Shown: piece after piece, positions 23,029 to 33,526 of the stretch
How positions within the stretch are numbered: the first letter of the stretch is position 1
Layout of the letters: the number at the start of each line of letters is the position of its first letter
NCBI GenBank assembly: GCA_026214975.1
Contig: JAOBSW010001195.1
Coordinates: forward strand, 434,001 to 498,000
Origin: Gentiana macrophylla
Lineage: Eukaryota > Streptophyta > Magnoliopsida > Gentianales > Gentianaceae
Direction of reading: 5' to 3'
Length of the DNA stretch: 64,000 nucleotides
Program-made: the position numbers and the translations under genes
Notes under the pieces: model-generated
The model's database searches: none
What the model was told of the DNA's origin: nothing
What the model saw: the letters and a program-made list of their open reading frames with translations, nothing else

Positions 23029-25170
23029 GTGGCTGATCCCCTGATAGGTGAAAAAGCTGGAATTCCTCAGGTGGCTGATCCCCTGAGGAATGAAGATTCA
23101 AGTGAAAGTCAGGAGGCTGATCCCCTGACTAATAAAAAGATTGAAAAAGCCGTTAGGTGGAAGGATCTGGAAGACAAAGCTGTCAATGCATCTTCAAAGA
23201 AAGTCTTCTCTATGAATGATCTGAAAAAGCTTCCATTTCCACCAAGAAAGAGCAACATCCTTTTAAGTGAAGATAAGAAGTATGAAAAGGTGCTAAACCT
23301 TTTGAAAAATACTCAGGTAAATCTTCCATTATCAGATGTCTTGGTTGAAATGCCTAAGTACACAAAATTTATCAAGGATGTTGTTTCTTCGAAAAGGAAG
23401 TTGTCAGACATGGAGAGGCTGATTGGTGAGGATTGTTCAATGATCAATTACGATAACTTACCAACCAAGAGAGGTGACCCTGGAAAGTTCGTGCTTACCG
23501 TGTTAATGGGAGGCCTGGTCTTCCCTAGCTCTTTGTGCGACCTGGGTGCATCTATAAGCCTAATGCCATTGTCTGTGTGCAAACAGCTGGGTTTAATGAA
23601 TCTTCTAGAACCCACTACCATGAATTTCCAATTCGCGGATAGATCTTCTAAGAAAGCAGCGGGAATCTTAAAGGACATCCTAGTTCAAATCGATAGGTTT
23701 ACCTTTCCCGTCGACTGGTACGTCCTGGACATTGAAAAAGATGAAAAAGTCCCCTTGATTCTTGGAAGACCCTTCTTGTCTACAAATAGAGCCCTCATTG
23801 ACTACGATGGTGGGCGAGTGACGATCCGTGTTGGTGATCAAGAGGTAAGCTATAATGTGTCCCAATCCGTTCAAGTACCCTCTGGTCCCCTAACCGGTTT
23901 TTCCATTGAGGATACATCAGATGACTTCGATGATATGATGGAAAAGCAAGTCATGGCTGTTGCAACGGAGTATGAGCGGCTGGTTGATAATTTGAATAAT
24001 CATGGTGTGGTAAGTCTAGAGCAGTTGGAAGCTGAATTCGAAGATGAGTTGTTGAGAGGAGAAGCTTTGGCAGTGGGGCCGCTAAGTAAACTCAGCGATG
24101 TTGAGTTGAAAGGTGGAGATCTTAAGTCTAGTTTAGAAGACCCCCCTACAGATTTAGTGTTGAAGCCGTTGCCTAAACATCTTAAGTATGTGTTTCTAAG
24201 AGAAGGTGACAAGCTTCCTTTAATTATATCTGCCAAGTTGTCTCGACTAGAAGAAATGAAGTTAATAAACGTCTTGAAAAAGAACAAGAAAGCCTTTGGG
24301 TGGCAAGTAGGAGATATCAGAGGGATATCTCCCGACATCTGTATGCATAAGATCAAGACTAATGAGGGTGCGAAATGTGTTAGACAGCCCCAGAGGAGGC
24401 TCAACCCTCATATGCAAGAGGTGGTTAAGAAAGAAATCATCAAACTTCTGGACATGGGAATCATTTATTCCATCGCGGATAGTGAATGGGTCTCCCCGAC
24501 TCAAGTAGTTCCCAAGAAACGTGGAATTACGATTGAGAAGAATGAGAAGGGAGAGGAGATATCATTGAGACTTATCACTGGTTACAGAGTCTGCATCGAC
24601 TATCGAAAGCTCAATGAGGTAACCATGAAGGATCACTTTCCCCTTCCATTCATTGACCAGATGCTTGAGCGTCTGGCGGGGCACGCGTTCTACTGCTTCC
24701 TAGATGGATACTCAGGATACTTCCAGATACCCATTGATCCAGCTGACCAAGAAAAGACCACTTTCACTTGCCCTTATGGCACATTCGCTTACAGGCGAAT
24801 GCCATTTGGTCTCTGCAATGCCCTAGCTACATTTCAGCGATGTATGCTGGCGATCTTTGACGGGCTCGTAGAAAAGTGTATGGAGATCTTTATGGATGAT
24901 TTTTCGGTTTTTGGTCAGTCTTTTGATGATTGCCTTGACAATCTTGATCAAGTGTTATCCAGATGTGTGGAAAAGAACTTAGTACTCAATTGGGAGAAAT
25001 GCCATTTTATGGTAGATGAGGGAATAGTTCTTGGCCACAAAATCTCCACCAAAGGTATAGAAGTTGACAGGGCAAAAGTAGAAGCTATCGAGAAGATGAG
25101 TTATCCTAAGAATGTGCGTGAAGTGAGAGGTTTTCTTGGACATGTCGGTTTCTACAGAAGATTCATTTAA
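23029..25170 (+). pseudogene. pol of element B, first block: protease and reverse transcriptase
   Basis: A 713-codon frame. It contains WKDLEDKAVNAS, then the aspartic protease site CDLGASISLMPLS (catalytic D171; DLG in place of DSG is usual in Athila), and an RT domain with VCIDYRKLN, FLDGYSGYFQIPI, MPFGLCNA and the catalytic pair D623-D624 in FMDDFSVFG (bases 24895-24900). The upstream linker repeats the phrase GG/EADPL(T/I) four times (23025-23130). The frame ends at a TAA (25168-25170) inside the connection to RNase H; the sequence after it reads DFSKIAKPLS in the same frame, so the stop is a nonsense mutation rather than a real end. Confidence 0.9.
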
Positions 25171-25530
25171 GACTTCTCCAAGATAGCCAAGCCCCTGTCT
25201 ACTTTACTTAAGGACGACGTTGAGTTCAATTTCGATGAGAGCTGCAAGCAAGCGTTTGAGGAGCTTAAGGACCGTTTAATCTCTGCTCCAATTCTTATAT
25301 CGCCTGACTGGAATCTACCTTTCAAGCTTATGTGCGACGCGTCAAACTTTGCGGTTGGTGCTGTTCTAGGACAAAAGATCAAAGGGAAATTCCAGCCTAT
25401 CTATTACGCCAGTCACACATTGAATCCTTCTCAAGTTAATTATACTACTACTGAAAAGGAATTATTGGCCGTAGTTTTTGCTATGGACAAGTTTCGTAGT
25501 TACTTGTTAGGAGCTCAAGTGATTGTGTGG
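25171..25530 (+). pseudogene. pol of element B, RNase H block
   Basis: Same frame as the RT block, after the nonsense codon. It reads DFSKIAKPLSTLL, then the RNase H signature MCDASNFAVGAVLGQ, YYASHTLNPSQVNYTTTEKE and VVFAMDKFRSYLLG. RNase H removes the RNA strand during reverse transcription. At about 25527 the frame shifts by one base within what should be the next conserved acidic segment, and continues in another frame. Confidence 0.85.
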
Positions 25531-26537
25531 ATGACCACCTCACGCCGCTTGCGGTATCGATGACTAAGAAAGAGGCTAAACCGCGCTTACTACGTTGGAT
25601 ACTGACCCTAAAAGAGTTTGACGTTCAAATTAAAGACAAGAAGGGCAGTGAAAACGTAGTGGCTGATCACGTTTCGAGAATGCTATGTGAGGAAAAGGAT
25701 GATCCAGATGATATAGATCTTTACTTTCCTCTTGAAAACATTATGCTTATTGACGGCTGCCCTCCTAATGTTCCATGGTATTCTTCCATTGTCAATTACC
25801 TTCACGCCCGTTATCTCGACCCAGAAATGTCTTATCAGGAGAAGAAAAAGTTCTTCTCTGATTTGAAATCTTTCGTTTGGGATGAACCTTATCTTTTTAA
25901 GATCTGTAAAGATGGTCTGCTTAGAAGATGTGTTCCAGAATCTGAGCAACGCGATATCATTGAACAGTGCCACAGTGGACATACTGGAGGTCACTTTGGT
26001 CCGTGGAAAACCGTTGCTAAGATCTTCCAATCCGGTTTCTATTGGCCCACGATATTTAAGGATACAGAATCTTTCTGTAAAGCTTGTGATAGATGCCAAA
26101 GAACCGGTACTCTGACAAGGCGTTTTGACATGCCTTTGAAACCCATACTAGAATGCGAGGTCTTTGATGTATGGGGTATCAATTTTATGGGACCATTTCC
26201 ATCATTTTGTGGTAACAATTACATCTTAGTCTGCGTAGATTACGTGTCAAAATGGGTGGAGGCTCAAGCCACTCCTCACAATGATCATAAGACGGTCATG
26301 AAATTTCTAAAGAAAAACATCTTCGTGAGGTTTGGATGTCCACGTGCCTTGATCAGTGATGAAGGGACGCATTTCTGCAACCGACCCCTAGAGAAAGTTC
26401 TTGAAAAGTATGGTGTTTGTCAAAAAACTGGCACACCATATCATCCGATGACTAGTGGTCAGGTTGAAAGGAGCAACCAGAGTATTAAGAAAATCCTAGA
26501 AAAGACGGTTTATGATCATAGAAAAAGCGGAGTTTGA
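25527..26537 (+). pseudogene. pol of element B, end of RNase H and integrase core
   Basis: A 336-codon frame beginning with the end of RNase H (AKPRLLRWILTLKEFDVQIK, GSENVVADHVSRM). The integrase zinc-binding segment follows (H-x-x-H within CHSGHTGGHFG; CKACDRC near 26080) and then the catalytic core: D in EVFDVWGINFMGPF, D in ALISDEGTHFCN, E in TSGQVERSNQ. Integrase inserts the cDNA and makes the 5-bp TSD seen here. The frame ends early, at 26537, because of another indel. Confidence 0.85.
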
Positions 26538-26584
26538 AGTTGGATGATGTACTATAGGCTTACAGGACCGCCTATAAGACCCCC

Positions 26585-27370
26585 ATGGGCACATCACCCT
26601 ATCAAATGGTCTATGGTAAACCATGTCATCTGCCAGTCGAGTTAGAGCACAGAGCGTACTGGGCTACAAAGTTTTTAAACTTTGATTCCCAATCCTGCGG
26701 TAAGCATCGACTGCAAGAGTTGCATGAATTAGACGAGTTTAGACTCCAGGCCTACGAAAGTGCCAGGATCAGTAAAGAGAAGACAAAACTCCTCCATGAC
26801 GCCAAAATTAAGAAAAGAGAATTTCAAGTCGGAGAACATGTTCTTCTATACAATTCCAGGTTACATCTGTTTCCTGGTAAGCTGAGGACACGATGGTCTG
26901 GTCCCTTTGAGATTCTCCAAATTATTCCTGGAGGCGTTCTAGAACTACGCGGTTATGGTGACCAACCGTTTCGAGTGAATGGTCAGAGGTGCAAGCACTA
27001 TATTGGTGAACCTAGAGAGAAACCTTTGATTGTCCGTTTCCTCGATATCCTCGGGTGTGGTGCTCCAAAATTCGAAGAATTCGACGAGTTTTCTCCCGAC
27101 CTGTTTTCAGAGGATAACGGTAGTGGTCAATCTGCAGAAGTTCTAGCCGGTAGTTGGGACATGGAAGAGTTGGAGAGGGAGCGTCAGCTGAACCGTCATC
27201 AGAAGGCTCAGACAATGAAGAAGTCAACCATGGGGAAGTTTAAGCGTGTTTGGAAAGCTATAAAAGGTTTTACCCCATGTGTAAAGTGTTGTTTCTGCAG
27301 CCGAACTACTGACCCAAGTGTAGACGAGGTAGTGGCTGGTAGAAAAGTCAAATGGCCTGATCCAGGTTGA
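26585..27370 (+). pseudogene. pol of element B, integrase C-terminal part
   Basis: Continuation of integrase after a frameshift. It begins MGTSPYQMVYGKPCHLPVEL and then HRAYWATKFLNF, and carries the helix HELDEFRLQAYESARISKEK and the GPF-like end domain (FPGKLRTRWSGPFEILQII, GVLELRG). The last 80 residues (from about 27120) form a hydrophilic and then Cys-rich tail (CVKCCFCSR) that I cannot assign. Confidence 0.8.
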
Positions 27371-28171
27371 GTTTAAACTGTGTCGAACTAACGACATTAA
27401 CCAAATGCGCCACTAGGAGGCATCCTAGATATCGTTAGCTTTAGTTGTTTTTGTTTTGCTTTTGTAGTTTTAGTATTCAAGTTTGGGTATTTATGTTTAG
27501 TTTACTAAGGTTTGCTTTTGTTTATATCACATCGAGTTAGTTGTGCTTTCTAGAGATGGATTTCGGAGTTCTACCAGAGGAGTTGCCTTTCCTTAGGAGG
27601 ATCCCACTTATCACTGTAGATGATGGACCGGGAGGGACTATAGTTTTGCACGTAGACTTTGATATTAGTACCCGCGTCAGGACTGTCACCTATGTTCTTA
27701 TTGTTCCCCACTGTTCGGGAGGTGGAGACTTCACTACTGAGGAGTTACGAGGAGGATCTAGGGCGTCCGTACACAATCCTCAATGATCCGATCTTTGTGA
27801 TTTAGCGCTAGTCTTTGCAAAGTGAACATTTTCGAGGTGTTGATGTGGTGGTGAGGACTGGGGTTTGCAAGATGAGTATGACTTCCTCCGGCGATTGACA
27901 TGCTCCGCCGTCTTATTCGAGTGATAGATTGGTCGAGATTTACGATGACTAGCGTTCTTAGGTTGTTTAAATCGAGCAAACGGCGTAAAAGCAAAAGCGC
28001 TTAGTGGGAGGCAACCCACTATTTTTCTATCATTTTCTATTTGTTTTCTAGTAATTTTCTGTACTCCGTTGATTTCCATTTGTATTTTTGAAGTTTTGTT
28101 TAAGTTTAATGAGAAAATGCAAGTTTGAATTTAAATTATTTCGCAACTTTATAATTTTTGCATTTTACTTG
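27371..28171 (+). other. Spacer between pol and third ORF, with hairpin
   Basis: Contains a short open frame (27541-27786, 81 codons) with no recognised domain and no support as a gene. At 28003-28020 lies the hairpin AGTGGG-AGGCAA-CCCACT within GCGCTTAGTGGGAGGCAACC. I recall phrases of this kind as common after pol in Athila/Tat elements, though I cannot check that here. Confidence 0.5.
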
Positions 28172-28380
28172 TGCGGGCGCCCATCTCGTGAAGCTGGACA
28201 TCCGTCCACCATGCACAAATTGTGAGCAGCGCCCAAAATTCTTGGGCGCCCGCCTCGATAAACTCCCTTCAACGCCAGACGTGATTTGGCCGTCTGGGCG
28301 GCGTCATCTATATGGACGCCCGTCCAGTTCATATGCTTTCCAACTGGACGCCCGTCCATTCTCATGGACGCCCGTTCGGA
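28172..28380. repeat. Palindrome array 6 (upstream of the third ORF of B)
   Basis: Copies at 28172, 28195, 28243, 28313, 28345 and 28365; three have TGGACGCCCGT with perfect or near-perfect arms. Centres are CC (one AT) in element sense, as in the leader array and unlike the LTR arrays. A TATA box follows within 10 bp. Confidence 0.8.
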
Positions 28381-28387
28381 CCTGCGT

Positions 28388-28396
28388 CTATATATA
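28388..28396 (+). promoter_or_regulatory. Candidate internal TATA box for the third ORF of B
   Basis: CTATATATA at the end of a palindrome array, in the context GACCTGCGTCTATATATACC. The LTR promoter has nearly the same context (GACCTGAAATTCTATATATA). About 300 bp downstream is a plausible splice donor (TTG|GTAAGA, GT at 28694), and just before the ORF are acceptors (AG at 28969-28970 or 28975-28976). This would give a leader of about 300 nt and an intron of about 280 nt ahead of the ATG at 28983. The promoter role is inferred from position and similarity. Confidence 0.45.
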
Positions 28397-28982
28397 CCCT
28401 CTGCTTCCATTCTTTATTCGAATCGAAAAATTTAAATTGCAAGACCCGACTTTTTGCCTCCTTTTGCTCTAAAATCCTCATTTCTACACCAAATTGGGCG
28501 ATTCAAGGCCCTACAAACAGCTCTCAATCCCCTCTTTTTGGTTTTTCAAACGCAATCCACCAACATCCAACCGTTGTTTCGAATCAGTAATCTAGAGTGT
28601 GCGGTTTTCTTTTGGAAAAATCCGATCTTTGGTCTCGTTTGTTTCCATTTGGGACTTCTAATCAGCGTAACCATCATCCTTTCAACGTACTTGGTAAGAT
28701 TTTATAAGCTTTTCGTGGTTTATTTCACATTTTTCCCGAGTTCGATCTTCGAGTCGACTCCTTTACATACACTTGTCTTATTTGTTTTCTTCTCTGTGTT
28801 TTGTTTATTTTTCTTTCTTGGTTGATGATATGGGATGGTTATGGATGATTATGGATGGGTTGCATTGTGGTTTTGATGTTTGTTTGGTGTTGCTTTGTTT
28901 GGGAAAACCCGTTTGGACGATAAACGGGTGGTTGTGTTTGAATTTGGGTTTGGGATTGGTGTTTGTTTAGCCTTAGGTTACA

Positions 28983-30458
28983 ATGGTGCGTAAAGCGGTA
29001 GCTAAGAGGCATGGTAAGGGGGTTGCTACTGAACCGGCTAAAAAGAAAAGGACTGTCGACCCCACATTAGTTAATCCAAACCGAGGCATTCATATCGGTG
29101 AACGTCAGAACCCTCCTAGAGGTCAATCTAGAGTTCCTTTGCGGGAGGAGTCTGAGTCGGGTTCTGACACTGATGATGAGCCCTTAGTGAGCAAGATGGC
29201 TAGGGTGTCAGAGACTCGAGGTGCGAGAGATGCAAATGAACCAAGGGGTGGAGCTGAGGAAGAAACTGAGGGAGTTGAGCCGGCTAGACAGAGAGTGAGA
29301 CCCGCTATCCCTATTCCCTTTGCTCGTAGATTCATCAACCCTAAGGCGATGGAGGTCTATAATAAGCATTATCTAACGAGGACGATGTTGATCGAGCGAG
29401 TTGTCCTTGAGCCTCAAGTTGATCCTTTATTTGTGAAGTTATTGAGGGATAGGAAGTGGGGAGCTTTGATGGTAACTCCGAGGACCCCGGTTAACGCTAC
29501 GTTAGTCCGTGAATTTTATGCCAATTGCTCAGAGACGGATTTGGCAGGCGGAGGTGTGACGGTTCGAGGGGTTAAGGTGCCATTTACACCAGCGGTTATC
29601 AATGGGAAGTACAGATTAGATCCTTTTGAGGGGTTGGACTATAAGGAGGCGATTAAAGCTAAACAGGATGCCGGTGAGGATCCGTTGGAGGAATTACGGA
29701 TGTTGGTATGCCCGGAGGTACCGTGGACACTTAGGCCGGGTGGAGATAGGAAGGAGTTGATCACTACTAGTTGGACAGAGGATTGGAAGGTCCAGTGTCG
29801 GTTTATCCAAAACAGGTTGTTACCTAAGAACAACTTGACTCACTTCCACATTGGTGACCTTGGGATGCTGTACGCCTTGAACTTCAATCTCAATGTTGAT
29901 GTAGGGCAAGCGATTTTCGACGAGGTGGCCATGAATCAGAAAGTGTGTACACGGTGTTTGATATGTCCATATTTGATCCATGGTCTCTGTCAGGATGCTC
30001 GAGTTCCCGAATACAAGACCGACCACAAACCGAAGAATCCTAGGTTCTTGCAGAGGGAAAAAGTAAAATCTTCGGGTCAGACTGAGACTGAGGCTGAGAT
30101 AGCACGTGATCCTGGTTCATCTTCGGCACCGCCTCGCCCATCCTCCCTTCCTACTTTATCTCCCTCGGTTCGGATGAGGTTACGTATGGGCAGCAGTGTG
30201 AGGAACTGGCTGGAGGACATAAGGACTTCTCAGAACAATATTTTAACTATATTGAAGTGTATGAGTGAGGGCCGGCCTATCCGAGACGACAGAATCTTCG
30301 CTCCGAGCGTTATTGATTACACTTATTCAGACGAGATTGAGCGGGCGATTGCGGATGTCCTAGACGAGTCTGAGTCATCGTCTGATGAGGAGCAGTCTGA
30401 CTCTCCTTCGGGTGATGTACCTCCGGCTGATGATTCTGCGGCCCCGGGGCAGTCATGA
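28983..30458 (+). CDS. Third ORF of element B (env-position, putative plant transposon protein)
   Basis: An intact 491-codon frame between pol and the 3' LTR. The first 110 residues are basic then acidic (KRHGKGVATEPAKKKR; EESESGSDTDDEPL; GGAEEETEGVEP), possibly with a nuclear-localisation-like patch. The core (about 110-340) reads RRFINPKAMEVYNKHYL, DRKWGALMVTPRTPVNATLV, EFYANCSE, GGVTVRGVKVPF and WKVQCRFIQNRLLP. This is the pattern of the 'putative plant transposon protein' domain found in Athila-group elements and their relatives. The tail is Ser/Glu/Asp-rich. No signal peptide or clear membrane segment is seen, so an envelope role has no support in the sequence. It is the only long intact frame in the element, in contrast to the broken gag and pol. 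Function unknown. Confidence 0.8.
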   Translation: MVRKAVAKRHGKGVATEPAKKKRTVDPTLVNPNRGIHIGERQNPPRGQSRVPLREESESGSDTDDEPLVSKMARVSETRGARDANEPRGGAEEETEGVEPARQRVRPAIPIPFARRFINPKAMEVYNKHYLTRTMLIERVVLEPQVDPLFVKLLRDRKWGALMVTPRTPVNATLVREFYANCSETDLAGGGVTVRGVKVPFTPAVINGKYRLDPFEGLDYKEAIKAKQDAGEDPLEELRMLVCPEVPWTLRPGGDRKELITTSWTEDWKVQCRFIQNRLLPKNNLTHFHIGDLGMLYALNFNLNVDVGQAIFDEVAMNQKVCTRCLICPYLIHGLCQDARVPEYKTDHKPKNPRFLQREKVKSSGQTETEAEIARDPGSSSAPPRPSSLPTLSPSVRMRLRMGSSVRNWLEDIRTSQNNILTILKCMSEGRPIRDDRIFAPSVIDYTYSDEIERAIADVLDESESSSDEEQSDSPSGDVPPADDSAAPGQS

Positions 30459-31947
30459 TTTTATTCGTCTATTTTTCGATTTTGATTTGTCCTAGATACT
30501 GTGCCTCTATATTTTTGCTACTGTTGATTACTTGATTCGTTGTACTTCTGGTTTTGCTACTGTTTATTTTTCCGATTGGATCATGTAAGCCATAAGGCAT
30601 CAGTACTTTCGTTTCTACTCTGTTTCAACTTTTGGATGTATTGAATGCTTTCTCTTTTGCTATTACTCGGTTTTGCTGTATCTTTGCATTCTGGAAGGCT
30701 TCCCCGTTTTTCCCCGAGATGTTTCCGTGTTTTTCAAGTCGTGCAGGTGTATTTCACGCGGTTTTCTCGAGGTACATTGTATGGTTACGCGTTCTAAGTG
30801 TCACTATGTAGGCTCCGGCCTGACCAACAAATCGAGTATCTGTTTAAATCAGCTAAGTTCTTTCTCTATTTACTTTCTGCAGAACATGAGGACATGTTGA
30901 TCTTTAAGTGTGGGGGAGGGGACGATTTAATAGTTATCTACATATTTGCTTAACTCGTTGTGTTTCTATGCGAAATGAGCTAGAATTTTTCAAATTTTCC
31001 GACATTTTTGTTCTTGTTTTGTCCCGAGTAAGCAATGCATAATCAATGTTCGTTATCTTTACAGTCATCCAAGCTATATATCATATGTTTGATAAGTTAG
31101 TTTTTTCACCTGAGATCTATTTTTCACAAGCCATAGTGAACGATGAGCTAATTTATAAAGTTATACCCCTTTTTGGATGAGTGATTTTTGATTTTCTTAT
31201 AAGTTATGTGCTTAGTACTACGTATATATCTTGAGATTTATGATAGTTTGTATTTAGATCCGGAGTATGTTATACTGTGAATATCTTAGGTTTGAATGTG
31301 ATAAGTACCACGTAACTTATTGTCAAATGAAAAAGTTGAGTTTATAATGAAGTAATTGGGTGTGTCGAAAGCTAGTCGATGATTTGAGTGCGATAGGGTA
31401 TACCACGTATGTCCTATACCACCACGATGACTAAAAGCTCACGACAGTCAGGAAAAGCTACCCTATGATTTGAGTAAGGTAGGGTGTTATCCCGAAACAT
31501 CCTATTCTACTATGACGGGTAAGAGCTCATTCTGATGTGTGTTTAAAGTGAAGTAATTAAATCAACTTATATGAAGAAGTGGTATGAAATGAATGAAAGA
31601 CTAAGTTATCGTCTATCTTATCCCCAGTAGAAACTGATAGATATGCTGTAGGGAGTATCCTCTGATTATTTCAGAAAGGCCCTAGATATATTCGATCATC
31701 CTTTTCGGGATATTTTACGTTTGTAGGGTACATCTTATGAGTGTCATTTATTGCTAGTCCACGAGGGGGGTATTAGCTAGTTTTGCTTTGAGTTTCTCAA
31801 GTTTGGACTTAGTGGAAGTTTGTTATGGCTTTGCACACACACCGGGGCGAACCTCTAAGTTATTGAATATGTGTTATATGTGCTGAGATGTCTATCTTTT
31901 CTCGAGCTTTTATCTTGTTTTGTTTTGCTCGGGACGAGCAAAAGCTT
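30459..31947 (+). other. Non-coding 3' region of element B
   Basis: No gene. It holds a polypurine-like copy at 30906-30922 and, at about 31381-31535, two diverged copies of an ~88-bp unit: GATTTGAGTGCGATAGGGTA and then GATTTGAGTAAGGTAGGGTG, each ending in an AGCTCA phrase. Confidence 0.5.
30906..30922 (+). other. Extra polypurine-like tract in element B
   Basis: AAGTGTGGGGGAGGGGA, preceded by TTT. It shares TTAAGTGTGGGGG with the true polypurine tract at the 3' LTR but lies about 1 kb upstream of it and is not followed by an LTR start. Confidence 0.5.
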
Positions 31948-31961
31948 AAGTGTGGGGGGGT
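31948..31961 (+). other. Polypurine tract of element B
   Basis: AAGTGTGGGGGGGT immediately before the 3' LTR; the expected primer for plus-strand cDNA synthesis. Confidence 0.8.
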
Positions 31962-33526
31962 TGTTAAGGGTGAATTTATACGATTTATAACGCTATATTT
32001 TATGATATTTTCCCCCGTATTTTTATAAATTGTATAAGAAACGAGTGTTTAATGGAATTATTGAGTAGATGAGGTTTTAAATGAGTGAATAGCAAAACAG
32101 GTTAATTTATGTGTTTTAATTGTGATTTTTATGATTATTTGGACGATATTACATTTTGCGATGTTTTTATGTGTTGTAGATACATGTTCGAGGCTCAAAA
32201 TATGACCAAAAGTTGATTAAGTTCGAGCTAATTGATAAAAAAGATAATGATGATTTGATTTGATAAAAAGAGATAGAGATGAAGAAATCAAGATGAAGTC
32301 GACCCTGGCAAGGCCCCAAGATCTTGAATCAAGCGCCCGAGTGGGACGGGCGTTTGACATTCGAGCAGCGCCCAGGAGGGGCTTTTACATTCAGGATGAT
32401 CAGATTTTTCTGGACGAAAGCGCCCAATTTGAGGAAGGACGGCGCCTCGATCCAGCTCGGCCCGACTCGAATAAGTTTACATAAGTGGGACGGGCGTTCA
32501 CCCTTTCCAGGCGGGCGTCCGAACGCCGACTTAGCAGAACCGACCTGAAATTCTATATATAGCTGCGGTTTTCTCCACACAAATCATCATATATTCGAAC
32601 CCTAAACCCTAGGGGCGGCTAAGCTGCGTTTTTCCTTAGTTTACAAACGGTCTTTACTTAAATACTTTTATGAACTTTTATTCTAAACAATTCGAATCTC
32701 GAAGAGGATGCTAAGAGGCTAGACCTCCATTGAACGAGCGTTGTGAAGCCATCCCATCAACGATTCAGTTTTGTTCTTGATTATCTTGTGAGTATTTTAA
32801 TTCAAGTTGTTTCTTTGTCATGTTTTTCATGTTGTTATGCAATTTATATCGAAAGATCGTTGCATGTTGATTGCTTGTCTTGATGAAAATCATGTTAAAC
32901 TTTAGATCTCCGTGATAAAGAATAGATCTCAAATCTAATTAACGAGAGTTATTAGGTTAGATTTCTAGGTTAGAAATTGAGAGATTTCACACCTTGATTT
33001 GAAAGCATTTATCTTTAGATCGAAAGATAAAAGATTGATAGGAGAACTTGTCTAAGAAATTAGGAGTTCATACCGTGGCTAGGTGAATCACAACTTGGTT
33101 AAAAATCGCGAGATAGTCTGGATCGAAATTGATAGTTGTAGGATAGGTGGATCAATCGCTTGTTCGTTCGTAAATTATTAAAACCCCTCGAATTGAATTG
33201 TTTAGCGTAGTTAGTCTTTTATTGCATATTAGGTTTAGTTTAGTTTAAATTGGTTCGCAACTATATTTTCTGGCTTTAGATCTCGATCTTACATCCGCTT
33301 TACGTTTGTTATCTTCCGTTTTAGTTATTCTTTGTTTTGTTTTCGCTTCGTTTTTAGTAGTAGTAATCGTGACATTGTTAGGTTAGAAATAAAAACTAGA
33401 ATTCACAACCCGATTCCCCGTAAGATCGACCCGGTATTAACCTCTATACTACGATCCTTATACTTGAGGGAAACCGGATTTATAAATATTTATTACTTGT
33501 TTGCTGTGTTAGATAAATCCGTGACA
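31962..33526 (+). repeat. 3' LTR of element B
   Basis: 1565 bp, TGTTAAGGG...GTGACA, followed by the TSD CCAAC (33527-33531). By hand count it differs from the 5' LTR at about 4 positions before the palindrome array, more than 20 within it (32342-32521), and about 20 in the remaining 985 bp. Confidence 0.95.
32342..32521. repeat. Palindrome array 8 (U3 of 3' LTR B)
   Basis: The counterpart of array 4, with the same number of sites but many base changes and short indels. For example TGAACGAGCGTCCA is replaced by CGAGCAGCGCCCA, and TGGACGAGCGTCCA by TGGACGAAAGCGCCCA. The TATA box follows at 32553-32561. Confidence 0.8.

Larger units (their letters stand above)
19109..33526 (+). mobile_element. 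Complete Athila-like Ty3/gypsy retrotransposon B
   Basis: 14,418 bp with two LTRs of 1566 and 1565 bp, perfect 5-bp TSD CCAAC, tRNA-Asp primer site, gag, pol (protease, RT, RNase H, integrase), a spacer, a third ORF in the env position and a polypurine tract. This is the structure of the Athila lineage. Pol has at least three disabling lesions (a stop in RNase H and frameshifts in RNase H and after the integrase core), and gag has lost its N-terminal frame, so it cannot act alone. The third ORF is intact over 491 codons. LTR identity is high outside the palindrome array. Confidence 0.95.

Noticed and set aside
27541..27786. 81-codon ORF after pol in element B
   Set aside because: No domain, no start context and no related frame elsewhere in the window; left as part of the spacer.
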